DNA of 34,793 bases, from the NCBI GenBank assembly GCA_015523125.1, contig WAKX01000020.1, positions 1 through 34,793 of the forward strand, written 5' to 3'. The DNA is from DHVE2 group archaeon (GTDB lineage Archaea; Thermoplasmatota; Thermoplasmata; Thermoplasmatales; Aciduliprofundaceae). The translations under genes and the position numbers were made by a program. Positions 1 through 8,589 of this stretch are shown here, in pieces. Numbering within the stretch: the first letter of the stretch is position 1; each line of letters begins with the position of its first letter. Below the pieces are notes generated by a model. It worked only from the letters and a program-made list of their open reading frames with translations. It was not told where the DNA came from and did no database searches.

Positions 1-41
1 AGAACCCGCTGGAGGTTCTTAGGTTGCAACTGGGTAGGTAA
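1..41 (+). CDS. C-terminal tail of an upstream gene (partial)
   Basis: Reading from base 3, one frame is open from the window edge and ends in TAA at 39-41. It gives the tail NPLEVLRLQLGR. The composition is protein-like and the stop falls just before the TATA box of dph2, as expected for the end of an upstream gene. Frame 1 is also open to a TAA at 58-60, but that would run into the dph2 promoter. With only 12 residues visible no function can be assigned. Confidence 0.35.
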   Translation, partial: NPLEVLRLQLGR

Positions 42-51
42 AGAAAAAACC

Positions 52-69
52 AAATATTAAAAAATATTA
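52..69 (+). promoter_or_regulatory. TATA-rich promoter of dph2
   Basis: The stretch AAATATTAAAAAATATTA lies 10-26 bases before the GTG start at 78. Counting about 26 bases from the first AAATATTA places transcription start at or very near that GTG, which suggests a leaderless or very short-leader transcript. No Shine-Dalgarno sequence precedes the start, which agrees. Confidence 0.5.
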
Positions 70-77
70 GCGAGCAT

Positions 78-1058
78 GTGATTCCGTACCGCATAGATTT
101 TGAAGAGCTGCGAAGGAGAATAAGGGAAAAAGGATACCGCAAGGTTCTTTTGCAGCTTCCCGAGGGCATGAAGCTCTACGGTACGGAAATCGCGGATCAT
201 CTCGATGATTTCGAAACGTACATCTCCACGGAGCACTGCTTCGGCGCCTGCGACATTGTTGTTCACGAGGACAAACTCACCGTGCAGTTCGGGCACTCGG
301 AGATTCCAAACATAAAATACCCCGAGAACGTGATTTTCGTCGAATCTTTCTCGGAGCAATCGTTCAAAGAAGTGGCGGAAAAATTCTTGAAGATGCAAAA
401 ATGCGAGAGAATTGGGATTGTGGCCTCGGTGCAGCATGTGAAAAAGATAGAAGAGGTGCGGGAAATATTCGAAGAGCATGGCCGCGAGGCTCTTGTGGGA
501 AAGGGCGATTCGAGGGTAAAATACGATGGGCAAGTTTTAGGTTGTAATTTCTCTGCGGCGAGGAGCATCGCTGAGGATGTGGATTGCTTTGCATTTCTTG
601 GAACGGGCGTGTTTCATGCAATAGGGGTGAGAATTGTAACGGATAAGAAAACCTACGTTCTGGATCCTTATTCGAATGAAATTCTGGATGTGGAAGAACA
701 GGCGGATCGACTAATGAGGCAGAGGTTCGGGGCCATAGTGCGAGCGGAGCATGCAGAGCGCTTCGGGATAATAGTGAGTGAGAAAATTGGGCAGAGGAGA
801 GAAAAATTGGCGCTTGCTCTTAAAAGCATGGTAGAAAGCTCGGGGTTCAAAGCGTACCTTCTCTATGGGAACGAGGTCAATCCGGAGGAAATGTACTACG
901 AGGTTGACGCTTATGTGAACACCGCATGTCCTCGTGTCACATACGATGACTACCTGCGCTTCTCCAAGCCCGTTCTGACTCCAATAGAATTGCAAATATT
1001 GTTGAAATACAAGCTCTGGGAAGATTATTCATTCGATGAAATTGTTGGTGTGGATTGA
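78..1058 (+). CDS. dph2: Diphthamide biosynthesis enzyme Dph2 (non-canonical radical SAM)
   Basis: This 326-residue protein matches archaeal Dph2, which carries out the first step of diphthamide synthesis: transfer of the 3-amino-3-carboxypropyl group of SAM to a histidine of elongation factor 2. Three widely spaced cysteines, the family's [4Fe-4S] ligands, are visible at about C58 (in FGACD), C156 (in LGCNF) and C284 (in NTACPR). The length is normal for the single archaeal homodimeric enzyme. The start is a GTG; the ATG two bases earlier is out of frame and followed at once by a stop. The promoter lies directly upstream and the gene appears monocistronic, with the next gene having its own TATA box. 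The identification is firm; the chemistry is known from the family. Confidence 0.95.
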   Translation: MIPYRIDFEELRRRIREKGYRKVLLQLPEGMKLYGTEIADHLDDFETYISTEHCFGACDIVVHEDKLTVQFGHSEIPNIKYPENVIFVESFSEQSFKEVAEKFLKMQKCERIGIVASVQHVKKIEEVREIFEEHGREALVGKGDSRVKYDGQVLGCNFSAARSIAEDVDCFAFLGTGVFHAIGVRIVTDKKTYVLDPYSNEILDVEEQADRLMRQRFGAIVRAEHAERFGIIVSEKIGQRREKLALALKSMVESSGFKAYLLYGNEVNPEEMYYEVDAYVNTACPRVTYDDYLRFSKPVLTPIELQILLKYKLWEDYSFDEIVGVD

Positions 1059-1063
1059 GGAAA

Positions 1064-1073
1064 ATTTAAAATA
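1064..1073 (+). promoter_or_regulatory. TATA box for the secreted protein at 1096
   Basis: The sequence TTTAAAATAT is centred near 1068, so transcription would begin close to 1094-1096, at the ATG itself. No Shine-Dalgarno sequence is present between it and the ATG, which points to a leaderless message. Confidence 0.5.
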
Positions 1074-1095
1074 TGGTGTGAAGTAATACTCCCCT

Positions 1096-2838
1096 ATGCC
1101 CAGAATCTTCGTTGCGTTTCTCATCGGATTAATTATTGCATCGAGTTTAGTTGGCGCTTCAAAGGGTGCCGAGTCCAAATTGGGCATAGATATGAGCACA
1201 GATAAAACAACCTATTTTTTGAATGATATCGTGAACGTTACTTACTTCGTGTATTCTTCCAACGGCCGGGAGGTGAGCGGGGGAAGCGGAGAGTGGTACC
1301 TCAATTCTTCCAACGATAATACTAATTTAGCCAATGGTACGGTTTCTTATGGACACGGGTATTTTAAAATAAACCTTGGAAATTGCAATATCACGCAGTC
1401 CGCCGGCGGAACACCTTATTTCATTACTCTCGTGTACAATTATGAAAATCAAACTGTTTCGAAGACCAAAGTTATTTACATAATGGATCCTGAGAGTATG
1501 TGGTTCAGTCTCTATTCTTCGCCACTCTCTGGAGGATATTATCCAGAGTCGTATGTAAAAATCTCGATACACGCGCCCGTGGGCAATCTATCGGTCGATT
1601 ACCTGAGAATCGAATACAACGGAAGCCTATGGAAAAATGTGGAAGATCTCGCGCTGGATAGAGACGGAGAAGCCACTTACACTTTTCAGATCCCAGCCGA
1701 TTGGAAGCCAAATGAGGAAGTGAATGTGTCAGCAAAGATAATGAACGCATCTCGTTATGTGACTTTTAAGATTCAGAGGTATTTTGGAATTTATTTGCAG
1801 ATTCAGGAAGAATCGAATGTTATAATTTCCGGGGATGATATAACCATAGCTGCAATTTCTCAGAGGGAAATAGATTTCCCATACTATCATTTTTACGTTA
1901 GAACTCAACAAGGAGAAATGCTATATCGTTTTTATACATTTCAAAATTACACCATATATCATGTTCCGACTTCATTTTCGGGATTTCTGGTGATTTCCTG
2001 CGAGATTTTCAACTCAACTGAAAAGATAGGAGAGATTCAGAAAACCATTTATGTGAGTTATTCCGAGATGAAGGTGTACTTCAATCGAGAGAATTATCAC
2101 GATGGGGGGGAATTCAGCGCACTGGTGTATCTCAGAAGCAATGTGATGAAAAACCCAACCTTCATATACGAAATTTATGAGAGTTACGGAGGTTACATGG
2201 TTCATGCAAACACAATTATTAGTAATAAAACGGAGATAAAAGTGGATGTGCCTGATAACGCGCCGGATTATTACCGGGTCGTTGTGAAAGCGGTATCCGG
2301 TGGCTACACCTCTGCTACTTCGGGAATTATAAGGAAAGCTTATTTTGTTTTGCTAACATCTCAGATCATAACAAAATCCGTTTACGCCACGGGTGTTTTC
2401 ACACCTGGTCAGAGCATAGAGATTCAATATTCCATTTCTGGTAAGTTTAAAAGGGGGATTCTTTATTACGGGTTTGGCGACCAATTTTACATGTTCCCCG
2501 GGATCAAATACGTGAACCACAGCGAAAATGGATATTTGAGCTTCAAAATACCTAATAATATAAATTCAGGAATCCACGTATTCCATCTAAAGTTAGTGTA
2601 TGACGGGGGCGAGGTGGAGAAGGACGTGCTGGTGAATGTGGACACGAACCCCCCATGGAGTCAGTACCTGGTTTTCACCATCCCCGCAGCGGATTTTCTA
2701 ACTCTAGTTATCCTCGCCACTTTGGTAATATTTTCTATAATCTACATAAAGTATCCCAAGAAAGAGAATAGCAAGAAAAATATTGGAGAGCAAAAACAAG
2801 AAATAAAGGACGAGATTCTGGACGAAGAGAACTTATAA
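1096..2838 (+). CDS. Secreted, membrane-anchored protein with Ig-like beta domains
   Basis: I do not recognise a named family for this 580-residue protein. Residues 1-25 form a signal peptide (basic start, then IFVAFLIGLIIASSLVGA). Residues of about 530-551 form a C-terminal membrane helix followed by KYPKK and a 29-residue charged cytoplasmic tail, so nearly all of the chain is outside the cell. The ectodomain is rich in aromatic residues, alternating beta patterns and NXS/T sequons (for example NVT, NSS, NGT, NIT, NYT), typical of repeated Ig/fibronectin-like sandwiches. It could be an S-layer-associated or adhesion protein and a substrate for the AglB encoded later in the window; that is inference. 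The last six bases overlap the end of the convergent aminotransferase gene. Confidence 0.8.
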   Translation: MPRIFVAFLIGLIIASSLVGASKGAESKLGIDMSTDKTTYFLNDIVNVTYFVYSSNGREVSGGSGEWYLNSSNDNTNLANGTVSYGHGYFKINLGNCNITQSAGGTPYFITLVYNYENQTVSKTKVIYIMDPESMWFSLYSSPLSGGYYPESYVKISIHAPVGNLSVDYLRIEYNGSLWKNVEDLALDRDGEATYTFQIPADWKPNEEVNVSAKIMNASRYVTFKIQRYFGIYLQIQEESNVIISGDDITIAAISQREIDFPYYHFYVRTQQGEMLYRFYTFQNYTIYHVPTSFSGFLVISCEIFNSTEKIGEIQKTIYVSYSEMKVYFNRENYHDGGEFSALVYLRSNVMKNPTFIYEIYESYGGYMVHANTIISNKTEIKVDVPDNAPDYYRVVVKAVSGGYTSATSGIIRKAYFVLLTSQIITKSVYATGVFTPGQSIEIQYSISGKFKRGILYYGFGDQFYMFPGIKYVNHSENGYLSFKIPNNINSGIHVFHLKLVYDGGEVEKDVLVNVDTNPPWSQYLVFTIPAADFLTLVILATLVIFSIIYIKYPKKENSKKNIGEQKQEIKDEILDEENL

Positions 2839-3987
2839 TTTTTCCAAATAATTCTCTATTTTATCCAACCCCAATTTCAAGTTCTCCATTGATGTAGCGA
2901 AGGATATGCGGAAGTGATATTCTCCGTAGTTTCCGAAGGCAAATCCAGGCGTGATAGCGACCTTTTCCTTCACCATCATGTCCTCGGCCAGTTTTTTGGA
3001 GGGTATGTCGTATTCGTAGCGCGGAAATGCGTAGAACGTAGCTTTCGGTTTTTTAATTTTTATTCCCGGCATCTTCGAGAGACGCTCATACACGTAATCC
3101 CTTCTTCTCTTGAACTCAGATACCATTTCTTCCACATAGCTTCTCGTTTTCAGGGCTTCCAGAGCGGCGTACTGTGCCATGCTAGGTGCGCATGATATTG
3201 TGTGCTGCTGAACCTTCTCCAGATCGGGAATGTAGCGGGATGGGGCAATCATGTAACCTATTCTCCAACCGGTCATTGCCCATCCCTTCGAGAATCCGTT
3301 TACTATTATCGTATTCATTAACAAATCTTCGTAAACTCCTGGGGACACATGCTCTCCTTCGAAGATTATTTTTTCGTATATTTCGTCGCTTATGAGGATT
3401 AGGTCGAAGTCAAGGACTAAATCTCTTATTGCTTTTATATCTTCGTGGTTGAGTGTTCCCCCCGTAGGGTTAGTGGGAGAATTGATAATCATTACCTTTG
3501 TTTTGTAGTCTATCTTGTTCACGATTTCGTCGACGTTCAATCTCCAATCCCTATCCTCATCGAGTTTTATGCTCACGGGCTTTCCGCGAGCGAAATGTAC
3601 CATCTCTCTGTATGAGACCCATCCCGGATCGGGAACTAAAACCTCATCTCCCGGGTCCACGAAAGCAGATAATATATTGAAAATTGCCAATTTTGCTGGA
3701 GTGACTATAACATTTGAAAAATCTACATTCACATTATTTTCCGTTCTGTACTTCTCAGCGATTGCCTCGCGGAGCTCTTTTATTCCAGATGGGGGAGTAT
3801 AGTGTGTTTTTCCCTCTTTCATTGCCTTGCATGCCGCTTCAATGATGTTAGGGGGAGTTGTAAAATCCGGCTCGCCTACTGCTAGAGAAATAATATTGTA
3901 GCCCTTTTCTTTAAATTTGGCAGCAAGTTCCACAAGGGAAAGGGTCTGGGAGGGGTACATCCCCTGTACGCGTTTTGAAATGAGCAT
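2833..3987 (-). CDS. aspC: Class I/II PLP-dependent aminotransferase (aspartate/aromatic type)
   Basis: This 384-residue cytoplasmic enzyme is a fold-type I aminotransferase of the subgroup that includes thermophilic aspartate aminotransferases. It transfers the amino group from an amino acid to 2-oxoglutarate. Visible signatures are LAVGEPDF near residue 40, SPTNPTG, SDEIYE, and the PLP-lysine motif SKGWAMTGWRIGY, in which SK carries the Schiff-base lysine. Length and order are normal. Aspartate is the likeliest substrate, but archaeal members also act on aromatic, alanine or branched substrates, and specificity cannot be read here. A TATA box at 4009-4017 places transcription start on the ATG, so the message is probably leaderless. 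The gene is convergent with the secreted protein gene and overlaps its end by six bases. Confidence 0.9.
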   Translation of the reverse strand: MLISKRVQGMYPSQTLSLVELAAKFKEKGYNIISLAVGEPDFTTPPNIIEAACKAMKEGKTHYTPPSGIKELREAIAEKYRTENNVNVDFSNVIVTPAKLAIFNILSAFVDPGDEVLVPDPGWVSYREMVHFARGKPVSIKLDEDRDWRLNVDEIVNKIDYKTKVMIINSPTNPTGGTLNHEDIKAIRDLVLDFDLILISDEIYEKIIFEGEHVSPGVYEDLLMNTIIVNGFSKGWAMTGWRIGYMIAPSRYIPDLEKVQQHTISCAPSMAQYAALEALKTRSYVEEMVSEFKRRRDYVYERLSKMPGIKIKKPKATFYAFPRYEYDIPSKKLAEDMMVKEKVAITPGFAFGNYGEYHFRISFATSMENLKLGLDKIENYLEKL

Positions 3988-4008
3988 AATGCAGGGTTAT
4001 AAAAATCA

Positions 4009-4017
4009 TATATATTA
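4009..4017 (-). promoter_or_regulatory. TATA box of the aminotransferase gene
   Basis: On the minus strand this reads TAATATATA, centred 26 bases upstream of the ATG at 3987, consistent with leaderless transcription. A second AT-rich element (TTTTTATA) lies closer to the gene but too near the ATG to serve it. Confidence 0.5.
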
Positions 4018-4148
4018 GAGTTTCCACAAAAACAGCCATTTTTATAAATTGAAGGGATATGATGGGCCAACATCCTTGTGCGGGGCGTGTGAAGATATGT
4101 AAAAAGATATACCCTAAAGAATAACCACAGAAACCATAAATGAGCGAA

Positions 4149-4160
4149 AAATATAAATAC
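4149..4160 (+). promoter_or_regulatory. TATA box of the HU gene
   Basis: The 12-mer AAATATAAATAC is identical to the one at 7520-7531 in front of the RNase H-fold gene. It predicts a transcription start near 4180 and a leader of about 14 bases containing the GGGTG at 4183-4187. Confidence 0.65.
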
Positions 4161-4193
4161 ATCTTTTTTATTAAGTAATATTGGGTGTTTGAG

Positions 4194-4463
4194 ATGGTTG
4201 GCATAACAGAAATTGCAAAACCCGTAGCAAAGAAAACAGGAATTTCTCAGAAGAAAGCGAGGGAAGTGATAAACGCATTTTTGGAAGAAGTGGTTAAACA
4301 GGTGGACAGGGGCGAGCGCGTGCGCATCGCAGGACTCGGAATATTCGAGCGCCGTGTGCAGAAGGCTAGGAAAGTAAGGAATCCCAGAACGGGCAAGATG
4401 ATGACTGTCAAAGCAAAGAAGAAATTCGCGTTCAAACCAAGTGCGAAGATAAAGTATCTCTAA
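4194..4463 (+). CDS. HU/HTa-family nucleoid DNA-binding protein
   Basis: This basic protein of 89 residues is a bacterial-type HU protein of the kind called HTa in Thermoplasma. It dimerises and bends or wraps DNA in place of histones. The N-terminal helices lead to the GxGxFERR core (LGIFERR) and the DNA-binding arm with RNPRTGK, including the proline that intercalates in HU proteins. The frame also opens at a GTG at 4185, but ATG 4194 is preferred: known HTa proteins begin MVG, the GGGTG before it sits about six bases away as a ribosome binding site, and the predicted transcript starts near 4180. A T-rich stretch directly after the stop probably terminates it. The gene is monocistronic and convergent with top6A. 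Confidence 0.95.
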   Translation: MVGITEIAKPVAKKTGISQKKAREVINAFLEEVVKQVDRGERVRIAGLGIFERRVQKARKVRNPRTGKMMTVKAKKKFAFKPSAKIKYL

Positions 4464-4480
4464 ATTTTCTTTTTTTATTT
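4464..4480 (+). terminator. Poly-T terminator after the HU gene
   Basis: Directly after the TAA the sequence contains TTTTC and then a run of seven T. T-runs without a required hairpin are a normal archaeal termination signal. The tract also includes the stop codon of the convergent top6A gene. Confidence 0.5.
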
Positions 4481-5563
4481 CATTACGCCTAACTCCGTTA
4501 ATTTTTCGGGGAGGTAGGTGTCGGTAACATAGTCCAATCCGTATTTTGCCAGAGCCTGTTGCTCAGCTTTCTTCTTTATTTGGAGCATGAGAGTGATTTC
4601 TCCGTGCCAGAATGGGGTGTTGAATCTCGGGTCATTTAGTTCCGCTTGCAGAGCAGCAATATCGCGGTCATTGAGTTTATCAGTGGGCAGATCGTAATTG
4701 AGAATATCGCTTGCGGTGATTCCAACAAACTCAGCTGTGGGAGTTGCAAGGTATTCGCTTATATGTGCGGTCTTTATTGCTCCATACGCGATTGAAGCGT
4801 ATATTCTGAACGACCATGGATCACCATCGGTGAATATGACTACCGGTAACCCTAATTCTTCGTTCATTCTCTTAAGCAATCTCCTCGTGCTTCTTGCGGG
4901 CTGCCCCTTGATGTGCACTAAAATGGCGCGGGCTTTCTCGTCGAATCCGTTCTCAACCAAGCGGTCGAACATACCGCCGGTTTCTATTCCTATCACGAAA
5001 TCTGCGTCCACATCTTTGAATTTAAGTTTGTCTTTTTCCACGTAGTACGGTATGAGATAACCGCTATCTCCCACATCGTCCCTGCAGTTTATCCTCATGG
5101 GCTTTCCCTTGCGGTTTATTTCCTCAACAGTTATGTTCCCGATGACGCTGGCTCCGTCTTCCTCGGGCCTGAGCTTGAAATCTTCTCTCAGATATCCCGT
5201 TATAACTTCCAAATCCTCCGCTAATTTGTTGCTCTCGTCCTGCGAATGGAATTTGGCGAGACCCCAGCCTTCCGAGATGTAGTACATTTCTCTCAGGGTC
5301 GATGATTTTTTCGTTTTGATCATCTCTTTAATGAACTCCATTATGTAGAGGGTTCTGAGAATCATGTATCCTCCGTCCAATTTTTTCGCACTTCTCGTGA
5401 TCATATTTTCCCCGTACTTCCACACCCCCAGCTTGTTGTTGAACACGATGTTCCCCTTGTGCCTTGCGGCAAGGTGCATTCTTGGAATTTCTCCGCGATT
5501 CAGCTGCTCGTATATGTCTTCGGCGATCTCGTACAATTTTTTGAGGGCTTCATCACTGCTCAT
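4475..5563 (-). CDS. top6A: DNA topoisomerase VI subunit A (Spo11-like cleavage subunit)
   Basis: This subunit of about 362 residues cuts both DNA strands through a tyrosine-DNA bond and pairs with Top6B in an A2B2 type IIB topoisomerase. The catalytic 5Y-CAP motif is visible as REMYYIS (tyrosines about 94-95). The Toprim domain shows the metal site in IETGGMFDR and DGDPW. The frame opens nine codons upstream at 5590, but start 5563 is preferred: GAGGTGG lies nine bases before that ATG, and the family begins close to this point. The gene then overlaps the end of top6B by 11 bases, so the subunits are translationally coupled, in the usual archaeal order B then A. Confidence 0.95.
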   Translation of the reverse strand: MSSDEALKKLYEIAEDIYEQLNRGEIPRMHLAARHKGNIVFNNKLGVWKYGENMITRSAKKLDGGYMILRTLYIMEFIKEMIKTKKSSTLREMYYISEGWGLAKFHSQDESNKLAEDLEVITGYLREDFKLRPEEDGASVIGNITVEEINRKGKPMRINCRDDVGDSGYLIPYYVEKDKLKFKDVDADFVIGIETGGMFDRLVENGFDEKARAILVHIKGQPARSTRRLLKRMNEELGLPVVIFTDGDPWSFRIYASIAYGAIKTAHISEYLATPTAEFVGITASDILNYDLPTDKLNDRDIAALQAELNDPRFNTPFWHGEITLMLQIKKKAEQQALAKYGLDYVTDTYLPEKLTELGVMK

Positions 5564-7454
5564 CTTCTTCCACCTCTTCAATCTCCTCAACGAAATCCAT
5601 CTTTATGCCCCAGTCTCCCGGAAGAGGCTCAGCTCCTATCACCTTTGATGGATTAATTCCGTCCACGTAGTAATTGGTCTCGCCGTACCCGCTGGCGTTC
5701 TTCAGCACTATCTTTTTGTACTGGTAACTCACAGGCTCGATTTCCACGTGCCATTTCACATAATCGTCTTGGATTTCTCCGTCGGTGTCCACAATTTCCC
5801 CTATTGGACAATCCCCGTAAAGATCGAATTTCTCCTTTTTCTCGGTGAAGTTTGCGATTCTCACGGTTATTTTAATCATTTTCCCATCTTTTTCTATTTT
5901 CTCGTCGATCCATATCACGTTCATTATCTTCGTGATCACAGGCTCCAGCTTCGGCACGGGCTTCTCCACAATTTCCGCACTCTTGCGTGCGATCTCAGGT
6001 AGAAGCTGGTTCACTATGAAGAACTTCTCGCTCAGCTTCTTCTTCCTCTCCTTCTTAACTCGATACATCTTCAGCTGCCGGCCAAGAGATTTAAGGGCGA
6101 GCTCTATCTCCTCTCGAATTTCTGGTACATCGGCTATTGCCTCCTTCGCCTCGGATGTGAATGGCACGCGAGTGGAAGCAACATGCACGATTATTATCGC
6201 GGGCCCAACGGGAATCCCCTGGCCTCCGCGCTGCTCCAGCCCGTACCTTCTCCAATCCACCGAGCTGATTGCCTTGGTTATCACGTCCGCACCCTGTTGG
6301 TAGAGGAGAGGAACGCGATTTGCGAATCTGAGAATCCTCACCGGTTGGTCTTTTGGAAGCTCTCCCCCGTAAACTATCCCCGCCTCAACGATGAACGGGT
6401 TTCCACTGTAAACCTTCGGCTCTCGAGTGATTGGTTGCGCGTAGAATCCTGGGCGCAGAGAACCGAGGACGTTTTTCAATCCTTTTTTTATCAGAGTTTC
6501 CCCTATCGGAGAGAGGCAATCCGTCGGAGGAGCCATCAATTTTACCTTGGTGAACGCTTCGAGAACTCTTCTTGCTTCGCTCAGGGACATGTCCTGCGGG
6601 CGCATATCCCCGTAGAGATATGCGATCTTGCAAACTTTCTCCGCAATCCTCGGGCTCACGCGCGAGAACTCTGATGTTAGGAAGGAAGTGAGGCGATACG
6701 CCTTCGTTGCCCTCGCCATGTTTATGAACTCGCCGAGCTCGATTCCGTGGGGGTGCGGCTTGATTTCTTTTACCGGCGGCGGCAATTCATCGGTGACCCT
6801 TTTGAACACCGTTTTTTTATCATCGGGCTCCACGAAGGTGATTTGAGCATGGGGATTCACGATGGCAGTCTGCTGCAAATATTCAAAAACGCTCTGCTTT
6901 CCACGATTGTACCTCGCTTTCATCACCACTTCCACGCGAGTGCCCTGCTCCTTCTCCCATATTATCGGCTCTTCCTTTATCACTTTTGGCTCGTTCTTCT
7001 TCGTGTTAATGGTGAGAAGAACCTCGTAGCCCACTTCTTCCTCCTTAATCTTCGATATGATTTTCGCGGGTTTTCCGCTGCTCAACTGACCGTAAAGAAC
7101 CACGGCGCTTATCCCTATTCCCTGCTGTCCACGGGATTGTCGCAAAGCGTGAAATCGGGAGCCGTAGAGCAATTTTCCGAAAACCAAGGGTATATTTTTC
7201 CTCACGATTCCCGGGCCGTTATCCTCCACGATCATCTTGTACTCATCTTTTCCCACCTGCTCTATTTGAACAAAAATATCGGGGAGTATGCGCGCCTCCT
7301 CGCATGCATCGAGGGAATTATCGACGGCTTCCTTCACGCTCACCACTAATGATTTTGTGAGGGAATCGAATCCCAAAATGTGCTTGTTTTTCTGAAAGAA
7401 CTCGGCCACGCTTATCTCGCGCTGCTTCTTTGCCATCTCGTGTGCAATGCCCAT
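5553..7454 (-). CDS. top6B: DNA topoisomerase VI subunit B (GHKL ATPase)
   Basis: This protein of about 633 residues is the ATP-operated clamp of topoisomerase VI. The GHKL Bergerat fold is seen in EAVDNSLDA (N-box), EDNGPGI (G1) and [11 protein letters not shown] (G2). The transducer domain carries the ATP-sensing lysine region [12 protein letters not shown]-terminal Ig-like extension ends in an acidic tail ([11 protein letters not shown]), as in other euryarchaeal subunits. A TATA box centred near 7479 places transcription start at about 7454, supporting the upstream ATG as leaderless; the in-frame ATG at 7436 (MAKKQREIS) is the alternative and fits homologues equally well. The gene is first in the operon with top6A. 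Confidence 0.95.
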   Translation of the reverse strand: MGIAHEMAKKQREISVAEFFQKNKHILGFDSLTKSLVVSVKEAVDNSLDACEEARILPDIFVQIEQVGKDEYKMIVEDNGPGIVRKNIPLVFGKLLYGSRFHALRQSRGQQGIGISAVVLYGQLSSGKPAKIISKIKEEEVGYEVLLTINTKKNEPKVIKEEPIIWEKEQGTRVEVVMKARYNRGKQSVFEYLQQTAIVNPHAQITFVEPDDKKTVFKRVTDELPPPVKEIKPHPHGIELGEFINMARATKAYRLTSFLTSEFSRVSPRIAEKVCKIAYLYGDMRPQDMSLSEARRVLEAFTKVKLMAPPTDCLSPIGETLIKKGLKNVLGSLRPGFYAQPITREPKVYSGNPFIVEAGIVYGGELPKDQPVRILRFANRVPLLYQQGADVITKAISSVDWRRYGLEQRGGQGIPVGPAIIIVHVASTRVPFTSEAKEAIADVPEIREEIELALKSLGRQLKMYRVKKERKKKLSEKFFIVNQLLPEIARKSAEIVEKPVPKLEPVITKIMNVIWIDEKIEKDGKMIKITVRIANFTEKKEKFDLYGDCPIGEIVDTDGEIQDDYVKWHVEIEPVSYQYKKIVLKNASGYGETNYYVDGINPSKVIGAEPLPGDWGIKMDFVEEIEEVEEDEQ

Positions 7455-7475
7455 TGGCTTTGGATTGCCATGTTT

Positions 7476-7483
7476 TATTTAAA
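7476..7483 (-). promoter_or_regulatory. TATA box of top6B-top6A
   Basis: The minus strand reads TTTAAATA here, inside an AT-rich block, 26 bases from the ATG at 7454. It forms a divergent promoter region with the TATA box at 7520-7531. Confidence 0.5.
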
Positions 7484-7519
7484 AATTCCCTTTTTTCCGG
7501 TTTAAAGGGATTTACCGCT

Positions 7520-7531
7520 AAATATAAATAC
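7520..7531 (+). promoter_or_regulatory. TATA box of the 7568-10374 operon
   Basis: The sequence AAATATAAATAC is the same 12-mer found in front of the HU gene. It predicts a transcript starting near 7552 and therefore excludes the upstream end of the open frame at 7430 as the true start. Confidence 0.6.
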
Positions 7532-7567
7532 TCCCACCGCATATTTTTAAGTGTGAAGGTTGGTTTG

Positions 7568-8263
7568 ATGTTCGATGATAAGCGGCTTGAGTACAGGGTC
7601 ATGAGCGCACTGAGCCAGCGCGGGATACCCTTCACGATTCTAAAAGACACCATAGATTTTCCGGGGCCGGTTCTGAGCGATGCACCTCGTGGTTGTAATG
7701 AGATTTTAGTGGACGACGAGATGGTCGGAGTGAGAAAGGTTATCTCGTACATGCACGGAAAGAAGAGATTTTCGAGGATTGTCGTTGGCATCGACCCCGG
7801 GCCCAAGCCGGGCATCGCGGTCATAGGAGACGGAATTGTTGTGGAAGAGATTCATCTGAGCGATGTTTCCGAAACAAAGGAAGAGGTGGATTCGATTTAT
7901 CGAGGTTATGCACCCATCAGATTTCTGGTTCGTGTTGGAGATGGAGATATGGTGAACAGAAACAGGATTGTCAATTCATTAGTTGAAGATTACGAAATAG
8001 AGCTCGTGGATGAGAGGAACACGACTACGAGCATAACAAACAGGGACGTGGTGTCGGCGAAGAATATAGCTTTCTCGCATGGAAGAATCATAAGGACCAA
8101 GATAAACACCGTGGTTAAAGAAGGATATCTGAGGGAGATTCAGAGAAGGAGCAGAATAGAGAGCAAGGGACAGGTTACCATTCCCAGAGATCTTGCGAAA
8201 AAGGTTGCCCTCGGAGAGATAACTTTGAACAAGGCCATTGAACTCACGAGGGAAAGCAGATGA
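7568..8263 (+). CDS. Predicted RNase H-fold (RuvC/YqgF-like) protein
   Basis: This 231-residue protein carries a central RNase H-like domain. Its hallmark is VVGIDPGPKPGIAV near residue 75-90, where the aspartate is the first catalytic acid of the RuvC/YqgF fold. Further acids lie in VDERNTTT and in NRDVVSAKNIAF, matching the order expected for a metal-dependent nuclease or resolvase. The C-terminal segment (SKGQVTIPRDLAKK) is basic and helical. It resembles uncharacterised archaeal RuvC-like proteins; whether it cuts Holliday junctions, RNA or nothing is unknown. The start is ATG 7568, behind GTGAAGG and the predicted transcript start; the open frame reaches back to 7430 but that part overlaps the divergent promoter. 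It is first in a five-gene operon and overlaps the next gene by ATGA. Confidence 0.65.
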   Translation: MFDDKRLEYRVMSALSQRGIPFTILKDTIDFPGPVLSDAPRGCNEILVDDEMVGVRKVISYMHGKKRFSRIVVGIDPGPKPGIAVIGDGIVVEEIHLSDVSETKEEVDSIYRGYAPIRFLVRVGDGDMVNRNRIVNSLVEDYEIELVDERNTTTSITNRDVVSAKNIAFSHGRIIRTKINTVVKEGYLREIQRRSRIESKGQVTIPRDLAKKVALGEITLNKAIELTRESR

Positions 8264-8589
8264 AGAGAGAAGAGGCCATGAAGAAAATAGACGACCTTGC
8301 CAACGTTGTGGTAACGGAAATTCCGGAAGTTATCGTAATAGACGGGAAAGAATACTCAATAAAGGAGGATGTAACCCGGGGAAACAGGGAGGAAATGCTC
8401 GTGAAATATGCGGAAATCTACGAAAAGATTCGGGACGAAATACGGGAGATGGAAGATGTTCCTGAGGAGCTAGTGGAGAAAGCACTTGTGCTAAGGAGAG
8501 CCATAATATTTCTCAAGGATTTCCGGCAGAGCGATGAAATCGAAGACAAGAAGAGATGGATGGAGTACATCAAAAGGGTGGGACTATGA
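8260..8589 (+). CDS. Small conserved-looking protein of unknown function
   Basis: I do not recognise this 109-residue acidic protein. It begins with a helix (MKREEAMKKIDDLANVV), then a short beta hairpin (IPEVIVIDGKEYSIKED), and continues as long charged helices (residues 45-105, EKIRDEIREMEDV). There are no cysteines, signal peptide or membrane segments. It overlaps the preceding RNase H-fold gene and the following deacetylase gene by ATGA, so its translation is coupled to both. That context suggests a partner or regulatory subunit for one of them, which is inference only. Confidence 0.7.
   Translation: MKREEAMKKIDDLANVVVTEIPEVIVIDGKEYSIKEDVTRGNREEMLVKYAEIYEKIRDEIREMEDVPEELVEKALVLRRAIIFLKDFRQSDEIEDKKRWMEYIKRVGL

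Noticed and set aside
5845-7349. Long plus-strand open frames opposite top6B (152, 163 and 200 codons)
   Set aside because: They are antisense shadows of a well-recognised gene, with no ribosome binding sites and no plausible protein composition.
7430-7567. N-terminal extension of the RNase H-fold protein
   Set aside because: It overlaps the divergent top6B start and promoter, and lies mostly upstream of the predicted transcript start.
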